Source of the DNA: a virus
Reading direction: 5' to 3' (one strand)
IMG/VR virus record: IMGVR_UViG_3300033997_000355
Coordinates: 1-40,088 of that record
Length of the DNA stretch: 40,088 bases
Positions 31,855 to 39,950 of this stretch are shown piece after piece. Positions within the stretch are counted from its first letter, which is position 1, and the number at the start of each line of letters is the position of its first letter. The notes beneath the pieces were generated by a model. It saw nothing but the letters and a program-made list of their open reading frames with translations. It was not told where the DNA came from and did not search any database. A program made the position numbers and the translations under genes.

Positions 31855-33554
31855 TGGCCATCATCTTCTCCACCCAGAGCAGCACCGGGCCGAACTGGCG
31901 CAGCGGCAATCTGGCGACGCCGCGCACCCGTATTCCCCTGCAGTTCCGAGCGGCGGCCGCAAGGTTGGGCTTCTACACGGGTGTGAGCAGGGAATCGGCT
32001 ATCGAGGTGCCCGAGCAGCGATCGAGCGGTCCTCAGCAGCGAACCTCGTTCGACGACTGGTACTACCGCATCCATGTGCTGCCGCTGCGCATTGACCTGG
32101 GCAACCTGGTCACCAATCAGGTCCGGTACGTTCAGATCTGGAACGCGTTCCTGCAGCAGCAGACGCTGTCGTCCGTGTCGCTGGAGAATGGTGACGGCGT
32201 CGAACTGGTGGGGCCGGGCGCGCCGCCCCTTGCCTTCGCGCCGCTGCAGCTCCGGCGGTGGCAGTTGTCGATTACCACCGAAGGGCCTCCCGTCATCGCC
32301 GCCACGCTGTCTTACGACTTCGTGGCCTTGGGCCAGCGCACTGTCACGATTACCGGGAACCGCATGTCGGCGTGGATGCTGCCGCCGGATTGGTCCCGGC
32401 CCGTGGCGGAAACCTTGGCCTGGCTGACTGATGTCCAGCAGTCCACTGATGGCAGCGAAGCACGTTTCCCACTGCGTGCTTCCCCGCGACGGTCGTGGGA
32501 GTTCAGCGTGCTCGCCGATCGGCGCGAGCGCCAAGTCCTGGAACACGCTCTGTTCGACTGGTCGGCTCGTACCTGGGCGCTGCCGGTTTGGAACGACGTT
32601 TCGTGGCTGCGGGCCAACCTGGCGTTGGGCGTGCAGTCCATCCCGGTGCAGGCCGCCAGCCAGCGCGACTACCGGCCCGGCGGTCTGGCCATGCTCTGGA
32701 AGGACGTGACCACCTACGAGCTGGTTGAGGTGTCGGAGATCACCGCCGATGGCCTGCAGCTGGCCCGACCCACGGCCAACGCCTGGGCACCTGGCACCCG
32801 CGTACTGCCCTGCAGGACCGCCCGCATGGCCGAGACCCCCAGCCTGGAGCGGGTGACCGACCAGGTCATGCGTTCCACCGTGCGCCTGGCTGCAGTAGAA
32901 ACCTGCGATTGGCCGGCAGCTCCGCCGGCGGCGACCTATCGCGGTCGCCCTGTGCTGGAGCAGCGTCCCGATCTGGACCAGGCACAGACGGCCGAGTTTG
33001 GGCGGCAGCTGGTGGTGATCGATGGCGACATCGGTCCTGTTTCGGTAGATGACATCAGCGGCAAAGCCTGGCCGCTGCAGTCACATGCCTGGCAGACGTG
33101 GGGCCGCGCAGAGCAGGCCGGCCTTCGTAGCTTGCTGTACTGGCTGCAGGGCCGTGCCGCCGCGCTGTGGGTGCCGTCCTGGGCGGATGATCTGGAGCTG
33201 GTCGAGCCGTCCCTGACCACCTCCAGCGGCATCGTGGTTGCCTGGGCGGGCGTGGCCCGCTTCGGACGCGCGCAGGCCGGCCGCCGCCATCTGCGTATCG
33301 AGCTGTTCAGTGGACAGGTGCTGTATCGGCAGCTGGTTGAAGCCACCGAGCTGGATTCGCAGCGCGAGTTCCTGCAGCTGGACGTGCCGCACGGCATCGC
33401 CCTGCAGCCCAGCGCCATCCGCCTCATCAGCTGGATGGTGTTGGCCCGCCTCAGCTCCGACACCGTGGAGCTGTCCCATGAAACCGACGGAGAGGGCGTC
33501 GCACGTTGCCGCGTGTCCTTCGCCGGCATCGGCGCCGAGGAGAGCGAGCCGTGA
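31854..33554 (+). CDS. Large distal tail protein, 566 aa
   Basis: The product starts MAIIFSTQSSTGPNWRSGNL. It contains IDLGNLVTNQVRYVQIWNAF near 79-98, RRWQLSITTEGPPVIAATLS, a tail-type PLRASPRRSWEFSVLADRRE segment near 204-223, and an RSLLYWLQGRAAALWVPSWA segment near 425-444 often seen in baseplate-like proteins. It belongs to the B3/D3112 tail tip set by position, before the DUF2163 protein. The longer reading to 31560 lies inside the previous gene and is discarded. Confidence 0.78.
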   Translation: MAIIFSTQSSTGPNWRSGNLATPRTRIPLQFRAAAARLGFYTGVSRESAIEVPEQRSSGPQQRTSFDDWYYRIHVLPLRIDLGNLVTNQVRYVQIWNAFLQQQTLSSVSLENGDGVELVGPGAPPLAFAPLQLRRWQLSITTEGPPVIAATLSYDFVALGQRTVTITGNRMSAWMLPPDWSRPVAETLAWLTDVQQSTDGSEARFPLRASPRRSWEFSVLADRRERQVLEHALFDWSARTWALPVWNDVSWLRANLALGVQSIPVQAASQRDYRPGGLAMLWKDVTTYELVEVSEITADGLQLARPTANAWAPGTRVLPCRTARMAETPSLERVTDQVMRSTVRLAAVETCDWPAAPPAATYRGRPVLEQRPDLDQAQTAEFGRQLVVIDGDIGPVSVDDISGKAWPLQSHAWQTWGRAEQAGLRSLLYWLQGRAAALWVPSWADDLELVEPSLTTSSGIVVAWAGVARFGRAQAGRRHLRIELFSGQVLYRQLVEATELDSQREFLQLDVPHGIALQPSAIRLISWMVLARLSSDTVELSHETDGEGVARCRVSFAGIGAEESEP

Positions 33555-34333
33555 GCCTGTTCTCTCGCCACGTCGAGCTGTATGAGTTTGGGCGCGGTTC
33601 CCAGCGCTGGCGGTACACCTCCAGCGATCGGGTCGAGACCTACGATTCGCAGCTATTCAGCCCCGAGGCAATCAAGCGCGGCCGCATCGGTCAGTCGGCC
33701 CAAGAAGCCAGGTCGAATCTGGAACTGACCGTGCCCTTGTCGCTGCCGCTGGCATCAGTGCTGCGTCCTTACACCCCGACCGAGCGCATCATCGTTCGGT
33801 GGCGCAGGGTGCGGAAGAGCGACGGCGCAATCCGCGGCACATGGAACGGCGTGCTGAGCGACTTCAACGAGCGGCAGAACGACCTCGTGCTGACCTGCCA
33901 GAGCAACGCTGGCGCCGCCGCCACCAATGGCCTTCGTCGTTGCTGGCAGGTGCAGTGCCCCTTCGCGCTGTTTGACGCGGACTGCGGTTTGAACGCGGAG
34001 CTGTTCAGGGTCGACGGGGTGCTGTCGGCGGCAGCCGCCAACACGATCACCTCCAACGCCTTCGCGGCAAAGCCGGATGGCTGGTTCGTTGGCGGCTTCA
34101 TCAGGTGGGCCCGAGGCGCCGCCATCGAGCGTCGCTTTGTCGTTGGCCACACCGGACCAACGCTCACCCTGCTGACACCCGCACCACTGGCAGCCGGCGA
34201 GTTGGTTTCTGCCTATCCAGGCTGTGGCCACTCTCTGCAGATCTGTCACGAGAAGTTCGACAACGCGCTGAGGTATGGCGGGCAGCACACCATCACGTCG
34301 AAGAACCCCTTTGGCCCCGATCCCATCTTCTAA
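33551..34333 (+). CDS. DUF2163/BR0599 tail protein
   Basis: The 260-residue protein begins at GTG 33551, overlapping the previous stop. The signature CWQVQCPFALFDADCGLN near 133-150, preceded by LTCQSNAGAAATNGLRR and followed by GWFVGGFIRWARGA, is typical of the DUF2163/BR0599 family in siphovirus tails and gene transfer agents. Four cysteines, including a late SAYPGCGHSLQICHEKFDN motif, suggest an iron-sulfur cluster or metal site as known for some tail hub proteins. The C-terminus KNPFGPDPIF is also a family mark. Confidence 0.88.
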   Translation: MSLFSRHVELYEFGRGSQRWRYTSSDRVETYDSQLFSPEAIKRGRIGQSAQEARSNLELTVPLSLPLASVLRPYTPTERIIVRWRRVRKSDGAIRGTWNGVLSDFNERQNDLVLTCQSNAGAAATNGLRRCWQVQCPFALFDADCGLNAELFRVDGVLSAAAANTITSNAFAAKPDGWFVGGFIRWARGAAIERRFVVGHTGPTLTLLTPAPLAAGELVSAYPGCGHSLQICHEKFDNALRYGGQHTITSKNPFGPDPIF

Positions 34334-34344
34334 AGGAGCATCCC

Positions 34345-34575
34345 ATGTGGGTTCAAATCGTCATCATGATCGTGGCGCTGGTCATCAGCTACGTGATGCG
34401 CCCGAAGCCAACGGTGCCCAAGCCAGCAGCCCTGGAGGACTTCAACGTTCCGACCGCCGAGGACGGGCGCGAGTGCAGCATGATCTTCGGCACCGTCTGG
34501 ATCGATGACCCCAACGTGCTGTTCTACGGCGATCTGCGCACCACGCCGATCAAGGTCAAGGGCGGCAAGAAATGA
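34345..34575 (+). CDS. Small membrane-type tail gene product, 76 aa
   Basis: AAAGGAG lies six bases before ATG 34345. The N-terminus MWVQIVIMIVALVISYVMRP is one hydrophobic helix, followed by PAALEDFNVPTAEDGRECSM and a beta-rich end. The segment around VPTAEDGRECSMIFGTVWI is seen in short proteins encoded before the tail hub of Mu-like siphophages. It may be a transient assembly factor or a tip component reaching the host membrane. Confidence 0.8.
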   Translation: MWVQIVIMIVALVISYVMRPKPTVPKPAALEDFNVPTAEDGRECSMIFGTVWIDDPNVLFYGDLRTTPIKVKGGKK

Positions 34576-34736
34576 GGCTCCACATCAAGCCGGTTCTTCG
34601 GCGCTACTGGTTTGGGCACCCGGTCTTCTTCTGGTCGCACCGTCATGGCTACGGCTATCGCCGTTGCTGGCTGTGGGTCGACTGGGTGGTCGACCACACC
34701 TATTTCGTGGATGGCCAGGAGGTCGCGCTGTGGTAG
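34572..34736 (+). CDS. Tiny aromatic-rich phage protein, 54 aa
   Basis: ATG 34572 overlaps the previous stop (ATGA) and the frame closes with TAG at 34734. The product starts MRLHIKPVLRRYWFGHPVFF and is very rich in Trp, Tyr, Phe and His (RRCWLWVDWVVDHTYF). It fills the gap between two tail genes exactly and overlaps the next one, so it is probably real. I know no function; its sequence suggests a membrane-associated or tail-tip assembly peptide. Confidence 0.7.
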   Translation: MRLHIKPVLRRYWFGHPVFFWSHRHGYGYRRCWLWVDWVVDHTYFVDGQEVALW

Positions 34737-34954
34737 CGGTAATGGTGACCGTCGAACACGCACGGGCGGCCAAACTTGGCGAGCGCAGCGGCGTACTGTG
34801 CGCCGCCGGCATCCGCACCTGGATGGACCGCCACGGGCTCGACCTCCGCCAGTTCCTGGATGAGGGGCTGCCCGTGGAGCAGTTTGAAGCGCTGGATGAC
34901 GCATTCGCCCAGCGCCTGGCTGCGATCGCCCGTGCGGAGGTCGACCGTGGGTAG
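34730..34954 (+). CDS. Small tail-region protein, 74 aa
   Basis: AGGAGG stands seven bases before GTG 34730, which overlaps the previous stop; ATG 34742 is an alternative start. The protein reads VTVEHARAAKLGERSGVLCA followed by WMDRHGLDLRQFLDEGLPVE and a C-terminal helix. Similar short helical proteins appear next to tail hub genes in Mu-like phages. It overlaps the hub gene by 8 bp. Confidence 0.75.
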   Translation: MVAVMVTVEHARAAKLGERSGVLCAAGIRTWMDRHGLDLRQFLDEGLPVEQFEALDDAFAQRLAAIARAEVDRG

Positions 34955-37205
34955 TGGCAAGAAGCAAACGGTTGGCTATCGCTACTTCATGGGCCTCTAC
35001 TTCGGCGAGTGCCTTGGGCCGGCGGATGCTCTGCGCGAGATCCGTGTCGGCGATCGCAAGGTGTGGGATGGCACCGCGCAGACTGCCTACCTGAGCTGGA
35101 TGGGGATGAAGGTACCGATCACGGTGCCTGCAACAGGGCCGATCACGGCCTCGCGGTCTATCCGCATCCTGGCTCCCGACGTGTTCGGCGGCGACAAGGG
35201 TGAAGGCGGCATCGAAGGAACCCTTGAGGTCCGCATGGGTGAGCCGACCCAGATGCCGAGCGCGTACCTGCAGTCCTTGGTGCCTGGCCCGTGGCCGGCC
35301 GCCCGCAACCTGGTCACGTCGGTGTTCAACGGCCAGGTCTCGGCGATGAACCCCTACATCAAGAACTGGTCGAAGAAGTGGTCGCGCTGGAAGCAAGGCT
35401 GGAAGAACGGCCTATGGCAGGGCGACCTGGTGCAGATCGATGAGGGAATGAACCCGGCCCACATCATCTATCAGGTCCGTACCGAGGGCATGGGCCACCC
35501 GATCGACGTGATCAACGATGAGAGCTTCCGCAAGGCCGCTCAGACCCTGAAGGACGAGGGTTTCGGCCTGTGCCTGAAGTGGTCCCGCTCGGTGCCTGCC
35601 GGCGAATTCATGGACATGGTGTGCGACCACATCGGTGGCATGCGGATCGAGGATCCAGTGACGGGCCTGACCGAGCTGGTGCTGGTGCGGCCGGACTATG
35701 ACCCGGCCACCCTGGACGAGATCGGGCCTGCGAGCATCATCGAACTGCTGGAATGGCAGCAGCCGATGCTGGAGAACAGTGTCAACGAGATCACGGTCGT
35801 CTACCGCGATATCGCCACCAACAAGGATGCGGCCGTCACCTATCAGAACCTGGCCAGCGTGCAGGCGCAGGGACGGGTCGTCAGCAGCCGCAAGAACTAT
35901 CCCGGCCTGTGGAATACCGCGCTCGCGAGCCGCGTCGCCGCCCGTGAGGTCGCTGCCGTGAGCAGCCTTCCCTGCAGGGTGAAGGTCCGCGTGCGGCAGG
36001 ACGCAGGCCCGTACAAGCGCGGGCAGGTGCGGGCCCTGTCGTGGCCACGCCGGGGTGTGACTCGCATGCCTGTGCGGATTCTCGACATCGATGAGGGCAC
36101 GCAGACAGAAAGTTCCGTGGTGCTGACCGTCGTCCAGGATGTCAGCGGAATGGCGGCGGCCAGCTATATCCAGCCATCCGGAAGCGTTTGGGTTGAGCCT
36201 GATACCAAGCCCAAGCCGGTGACCGTGCAACGGCTGCAGGAGGCGAGCTACCGCGATCTGGCCGCCACGCTGGGCGCGGCCGAGCTGGCGGCAGTGTCCC
36301 CCGAGGTCGGCTATCTCACGTCGATCGGCGTGCGGCCGTCGTCGGTGGCCTATGGCTACACCCTGCAGACCCGGCTGGGCAGCGAGGCATTCGCAGAGGC
36401 TGGCACGGCAGACTTCGCCCCCACGGGCCTGCTGATCACCGCCATGACCGCCACAACTACCTCCATCGCGCTGTCCGCTGGCGTCAGTCTGGACGCAGTC
36501 GCAATCGGTACCGAGGCCCTGATCGATGACGAACTGGTGCGCGTGGTTGCCCTCGACCCAGTGGCAGCCACCCTTACCGTTGCCCGTGGCTGCGTAGACA
36601 CGGTGCCGGCGGCGCACGCGGTCGGCACGCGGGTGTGGTTCACCGACGAGTACGTTGGTTTCGACACGCGTGAGTACCTGGCCAACGAATCGCCCCAGGC
36701 GAAGCTGCTCACCCGCACCAGCCAGGGCGAGCTGATCCCTGACCTGGCCACCGCCATCGGCCTGACGGTGCAGCGTCGCCAGATCCGCCCGTACCCGCCT
36801 GGCCGGCTGCGCGTCCAGGGCGCTGCCTATCCACCCGAGGTGTGGGCTGCCGGCGCCGCGCTTACCGTGCAGTGGGCGCATCGCGACCGCCTCCTGCAGG
36901 CCGACCAGCTGATCGACACCGAGCAGGGCAGCATTGGACCCGAACCGGGCACCACCTACACCGTGCGCTGGTACCTCGCTGGCTCGCTGGCTCGTCGGCA
37001 GGCCGATATTGCCGGCACCACCGACGCGTACACCCCGCCGGCCGGCACCGGCGGAATGCAGATCCGCGTCGAGGTGGAGTCCAACCGTGACGGCCACCGC
37101 AGCTGGCAGATCCTGCAGCACACCTTCCTATACCGCGCGCAGCTGGTGACCGAGGCAGGCGATCGCCTGGTCACCGAGGCGGGCGACGTCTTGATTCTGG
37201 AGTAA
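34947..37205 (+). CDS. Tail tip/hub protein (gpJ-like role), 752 aa
   Basis: The protein starts at GTG 34947 with GGAGG six bases upstream: KKQTVGYRYFMGLYFGECLG, a common tail hub N-terminus in which the phage hub meets the tail tube. The middle has DDELVRVVALDPVAATLTVA and SWPRRGVTRMPVRILDIDEG, typical of hub beta domains, and the C-terminus repeats VTEAGDRLVTEAGDVLILE, a short motif that often closes tail hub or fibre proteins. It is the likely central fibre or adsorption platform. The readings upstream of 34947 overlap other genes. Confidence 0.85.
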   Translation: MGSGKKQTVGYRYFMGLYFGECLGPADALREIRVGDRKVWDGTAQTAYLSWMGMKVPITVPATGPITASRSIRILAPDVFGGDKGEGGIEGTLEVRMGEPTQMPSAYLQSLVPGPWPAARNLVTSVFNGQVSAMNPYIKNWSKKWSRWKQGWKNGLWQGDLVQIDEGMNPAHIIYQVRTEGMGHPIDVINDESFRKAAQTLKDEGFGLCLKWSRSVPAGEFMDMVCDHIGGMRIEDPVTGLTELVLVRPDYDPATLDEIGPASIIELLEWQQPMLENSVNEITVVYRDIATNKDAAVTYQNLASVQAQGRVVSSRKNYPGLWNTALASRVAAREVAAVSSLPCRVKVRVRQDAGPYKRGQVRALSWPRRGVTRMPVRILDIDEGTQTESSVVLTVVQDVSGMAAASYIQPSGSVWVEPDTKPKPVTVQRLQEASYRDLAATLGAAELAAVSPEVGYLTSIGVRPSSVAYGYTLQTRLGSEAFAEAGTADFAPTGLLITAMTATTTSIALSAGVSLDAVAIGTEALIDDELVRVVALDPVAATLTVARGCVDTVPAAHAVGTRVWFTDEYVGFDTREYLANESPQAKLLTRTSQGELIPDLATAIGLTVQRRQIRPYPPGRLRVQGAAYPPEVWAAGAALTVQWAHRDRLLQADQLIDTEQGSIGPEPGTTYTVRWYLAGSLARRQADIAGTTDAYTPPAGTGGMQIRVEVESNRDGHRSWQILQHTFLYRAQLVTEAGDRLVTEAGDVLILE

Positions 37206-37210
37206 CGAAA

Positions 37211-37792
37211 ATGGTCGACGTAAAGATCTCTGCCCTCCCCAATGCCGCCGCGCTCACCGGCACCGAGGTGTTGCCTGCTGTCCAAGCTGGCGGCACCGTG
37301 AAGGTCTTGGTCAGCGCTATCCGGGCGGGCCTGGTGCAGAACACGGGCGACGAGGACGTCGGTGGCATCAAGACGTTCACCGGGTCGCAGGTCCGCATGA
37401 GTTCATCCATGCCCGGCCTGTGGATGAATGAGGTCGGAGGCAACTTCTCGTTGTACGTCGTGCTGGACGCCGACAACCTCCAGTTCCAGGTGCGCCCGGT
37501 GGGCTTCGCCAACTCCATTGTCGACATGCCCTTCCGGATTGAGCTGGGGAACAAGGTCATCACCACGGATTACCTGGTTCGGCCTCGGACGACCCTGAAA
37601 GACGACCTGGGCAGTGGCACTTTCCGGTATCGGGACGCCTTCGTGCGCAGCATCAACGTGAACGAGAGCGTCGCGTTCGCCAACGCCACTGCGGTCCGGA
37701 ACACCAAGGCCAACCTGGGCCTGCCGATCACCGTATCGACAACTGCGCCCACCAGCCCGGCCGAAGGCGACATCTGGATTGACATCTCATGA
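37211..37792 (+). CDS. Tail fibre protein, 193 aa
   Basis: The N-terminus MVDVKISALPNAAALTGTEV...VLPAVQAGG is the common start of phage tail fibres and spikes that plug into the tail. A short repetitive beta-structured body follows and the C-terminus ends VSTTAPTSPAEGDIWID, a fibre motif. It lacks a separate large receptor-binding domain; the next gene may supply it. It overlaps the next gene (ATGA). Confidence 0.85.
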   Translation: MVDVKISALPNAAALTGTEVLPAVQAGGTVKVLVSAIRAGLVQNTGDEDVGGIKTFTGSQVRMSSSMPGLWMNEVGGNFSLYVVLDADNLQFQVRPVGFANSIVDMPFRIELGNKVITTDYLVRPRTTLKDDLGSGTFRYRDAFVRSINVNESVAFANATAVRNTKANLGLPITVSTTAPTSPAEGDIWIDIS

Positions 37793-38544
37793 GCATCATT
37801 GCCAATTGGGACGACGTATCTCCCTCCACTACCGGTGGAGGCGGTTCAATGGCAGACACTGCCGGGATCTTCGGCCGTGGGCGCACGGGTAGCAGTCAGA
37901 GCTGGGGATTTCAGCGCATTCCCAGCGCAGCCATTGCTGTAGGTGCAGCCATGCCTGCACACGTGGTCAGCTGTCTGGTGACTGTTCCCAATCGTGGTAG
38001 TTCTCCGCAGATCAACATCGGCGGCATTGGCTACTTCGTCGAAGGATCGTCGGTTGATGCCGCACCGGTAACGTGTGCAGTATTCGACGCCCGTGACAGT
38101 CCTACCGGCACCAGCTCAACTCTTTTCCAGATTCGGCAAGGAACTCTGAACACTGCCGGTGTGGTGGCAGCATCTCCATCGGATAGCAATGTGGTACCCG
38201 GCCGTGTGTATCGGCTGGAACACGTCATCCAGCCCGGTGCAACCGATGTCCTGAACGTCACCGCTCGTTACTACGACCATGCTTCGGGAGTCTTGCTGAA
38301 GAGCCTGACCTCCACCGTGTCGGTAGCTGGCGTGTCCACGATCTACCCCGGATACCTGACCTATGGCGGGGCTGTCATCGACAGTATCCAGCTTCAAGTT
38401 GGTGCAGAAGAGTACCAATCGAATCTGCCGGTGAAAGCACGTATCGGGGGCAACTGGGTCCGCAAGCCGATGAAGCGGTGGAACGGCTCAGCCTGGGTCA
38501 CGCATTACCCGAAGAAGCTCTTCAAGGGCGCCTGGGTCTGGTAA
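37789..38544 (+). CDS. Tail fibre / receptor-binding protein, 251 aa
   Basis: The 251-residue protein has an N-terminal Gly, Ser rich part (SPSTTGGGGSMADTAGIFGR), a beta-sandwich-like middle (VYRLEHVIQPGATDVLNVTA), and the C-terminal WVRKPMKRWNGSAWVTHYPK motif common at the end of tail fibre or glycine-rich adhesins. By position it is the last structural gene and probably determines host range. Lower sequence conservation would be expected here among related phages. Confidence 0.8.
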   Translation: MSIIANWDDVSPSTTGGGGSMADTAGIFGRGRTGSSQSWGFQRIPSAAIAVGAAMPAHVVSCLVTVPNRGSSPQINIGGIGYFVEGSSVDAAPVTCAVFDARDSPTGTSSTLFQIRQGTLNTAGVVAASPSDSNVVPGRVYRLEHVIQPGATDVLNVTARYYDHASGVLLKSLTSTVSVAGVSTIYPGYLTYGGAVIDSIQLQVGAEEYQSNLPVKARIGGNWVRKPMKRWNGSAWVTHYPKKLFKGAWVW

Positions 38545-38578
38545 CAGGCCGCTTCCTGGGCGCTCAGAACTGGGCGCA

Positions 38579-38604
38579 GACCGGTCAGCGGGAACTGACC
38601 GGTC
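38579..38604 (+). other. Perfect hairpin before the methyltransferase gene
   Basis: GACCGGTCAG (38579-38588) and CTGACCGGTC (38595-38604) form a 10-bp stem with a 6-base loop between the fibre and methyltransferase genes, in a 161-bp stretch without another feature. There is no T-tract. It may end fibre transcription, act as an operator, or control translation of the methyltransferase. Confidence 0.5.
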
Positions 38605-38705
38605 GGCACCGCAACACACGCGACAGCCCGCGTGCAATTGGCCAAGGCCCAGCCCCCTCGCGCGGGGAGGCTGAGTCTGGCCGAGAACCATCGCAGAGGC
38701 TGAGA

Positions 38706-39467
38706 ATGAAGACCACAACGCTGTTTCCCTGGCCAGGCGGGAAGACCCGTCTCCTGCCGCACCTGCTGCCCTTGGTGGCCGACACCCCCCATCGCACCTA
38801 TGTCGAGGCGTTCGCCGGCGGCGCCGCGCTTCTGTTCGCCAGGGAGCCGGCCAAGGCTGAGGTGCTGAACGACGCGCACGGCGAGCTGGTGCGCTTGTAC
38901 AGGGTGGTGGCCAACCATCTGGAGGAGTTCGTCCGCCAGTTCAAATGGGCGCTGACCAGCCGCGAGATGTTCCGGTGGTGCCAGCTTCAGCACCCGGACA
39001 CCCTGACCGACATACAGCGCGCGGCGCGCTTCTACTACCTGCAGCGCCTGGCGTGGGGCGGGAAGGCGACGGGGCAAACGCCTGGCTTCGGACGAGGCGG
39101 GAAGGGACTGAACCTGCTGCGGATCGAGGAGGATCTCAGCGCGGCGCACCTCCGACTGCACAAGGTGACCGTCGAGCACCTGGCATGGCAGCAGTGCCTG
39201 GCCAAGTACGACGGGGCCGACACCCTGTTCTTCCTGGACCCTCCGTATTGGGAGACCGAGGGGTACGGGGTGCCCTTCGGTATGGAGCAGTACCAGGAAC
39301 TGGCGGCCAAGATGGCCGGCCTGCGGGGTGCGGCCATCCTGACCATCAACGATCACCCAGCAATGCGGGAGGTGTTCGGCCGGTTCAGAGACAGGGTAGT
39401 GCCCATCCGCTACACAATCGGGCGCCAGGCGGTTCAGCGAAGGGAGCTGATATATACGACCTGGTAG
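38706..39467 (+). CDS. Dam-type N6-adenine DNA methyltransferase (D12 class)
   Basis: The 253-residue enzyme carries motif X PWPGGKTRLLPHL at 8-20, the AdoMet-binding FAGGAAL at about 39-45, and the catalytic DPPYW (motif IV) in the second half, so it should methylate adenine, possibly in GATC. GAGG lies six bases before ATG 38706. It is the last gene before the right phage end, where Mu carries mom, whose product also modifies adenine to resist restriction. A defence-evasion role is therefore likely; specificity cannot be read from sequence. Confidence 0.92.
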   Translation: MKTTTLFPWPGGKTRLLPHLLPLVADTPHRTYVEAFAGGAALLFAREPAKAEVLNDAHGELVRLYRVVANHLEEFVRQFKWALTSREMFRWCQLQHPDTLTDIQRAARFYYLQRLAWGGKATGQTPGFGRGGKGLNLLRIEEDLSAAHLRLHKVTVEHLAWQQCLAKYDGADTLFFLDPPYWETEGYGVPFGMEQYQELAAKMAGLRGAAILTINDHPAMREVFGRFRDRVVPIRYTIGRQAVQRRELIYTTW

Positions 39468-39477
39468 GTCGGCTCAG

Positions 39478-39510
39478 GCACGGGGCCTATCGCCCCGTGC
39501 AATTTCGTTA
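39478..39510 (+). terminator. Rho-independent terminator after the methyltransferase
   Basis: GCACGGGGC (39478-39486) and GCCCCGTGC (39492-39500) form a 9-bp GC-rich stem with a CTATC loop, followed by AATTTCGTTA. It lies 11 bases beyond the stop codon and would end late transcription about 70 bp before the phage end. Confidence 0.75.
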
Positions 39511-39529
39511 CGGGGGGTGCAACATTGCC

Positions 39530-39580
39530 CCTCCACCGTTTATCTCACGTCAGGCGGGCGATTTATCGCGCGCCGTTACA
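39530..39580 (-). promoter_or_regulatory. Right phage end with two transposase-box candidates
   Basis: On the minus strand the terminus TGT is followed by GCGATAAATCGC, with GATA at 39567-39564 (13 nt in), and TGAGATAAACGG, with GATA at 39544-39541 (36 nt in). Offsets and 23-bp spacing are identical to the left end, which strongly suggests common binding sites for the transposase. Confidence 0.7.
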
Positions 39581-39586
39581 GCTTCC
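39581..39586. repeat. Target-site duplication, right copy (GCTTCC)
   Basis: These six bases repeat 142-147 and continue into the host repeat CCGTAATTGCC, matching the junctions between intact repeat units at 39744 and 39905. Confidence 0.9.
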
Positions 39587-39950
39587 CGTAATTGCCGGCC
39601 AGCGGCCGGCACTACCCCCCTGTGCCGGCCATGCCGGGTGGGATGAGGCCGATGGCTTTGGGGTCGGATCCCTTGCTGCAGGCAAGGATTCAGACCCCAT
39701 CCACGCATGGCGTGGATCTCCTGGTAGAGCCGGCCGCTGGCCGGCTTCCCGTAGTTGCCGGCCAGCGGCCGGCACTACCCCCTGTGCCGGCCATGCCGGG
39801 TGGGATGAGGCCGATGGCTTTGGGGTCGGATCCCTTGCCGCAGGCAAGGGCTCTGACCCCATTCCACGCATGGCGTGGATCCTGGTAGCGCCGGCCGCTG
39901 GCCGCCTTCCCGTAATTGCCGGCCAGCGGCCGGCACTACCACCGCGCGTG
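39587..39950. repeat. Host REP-type tandem repeat array, right flank
   Basis: Two full units and the start of a third are visible. Each unit runs from CTTCCCGTA(A/G)TTGCC to the next one, with starts at 39582, 39745 and 39906, giving periods of 163 and 161 bp. Each contains GGCCAGCGGCC at one end, GGCCGCTGGCC at the other and a central hairpin. This stretch holds no gene. The units act as a landing site for the phage here. Confidence 0.88.

Larger units (their letters stand above)
148..39580. mobile_element. Complete Mu-like transposable prophage (siphovirus-tailed, B3/D3112-like)
   Basis: The element starts with TGT and ends with ACA, is flanked by a 6-bp direct repeat, and interrupts a host tandem repeat at a position that can be read directly. 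Inside are a DDE transposase, a MuB-like ATPase, GemA, a Mor-type activator, a Mu-order head module (DUF3486, gp28-type terminase, DUF935 portal, MuF, gpG, protease/scaffold) and a non-contractile tail module. No sheath gene is present. No structural gene appears broken, so the phage looks functional. Unlike Mu, the transposition operon runs leftward to the left end while the late genes run rightward, so the repressor lies 11.6 kb inside the genome. The same general layout is, as I recall, seen in Pseudomonas phage B3; a genome alignment would settle it. Confidence 0.97.

Noticed and set aside
35412-37121. 569-codon minus-strand frame opposite the tail hub gene
   Set aside because: Antisense shadow of the hub gene. 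Its product is rich in His, Arg, Gly and Ala without domain pattern.
39587-39950. CRISPR-like look of the repeated units in the flank
   Set aside because: The units are about 162 bp and nearly identical throughout, with paired palindromes and no short repeats separating unique spacers, so they are REP-type elements.
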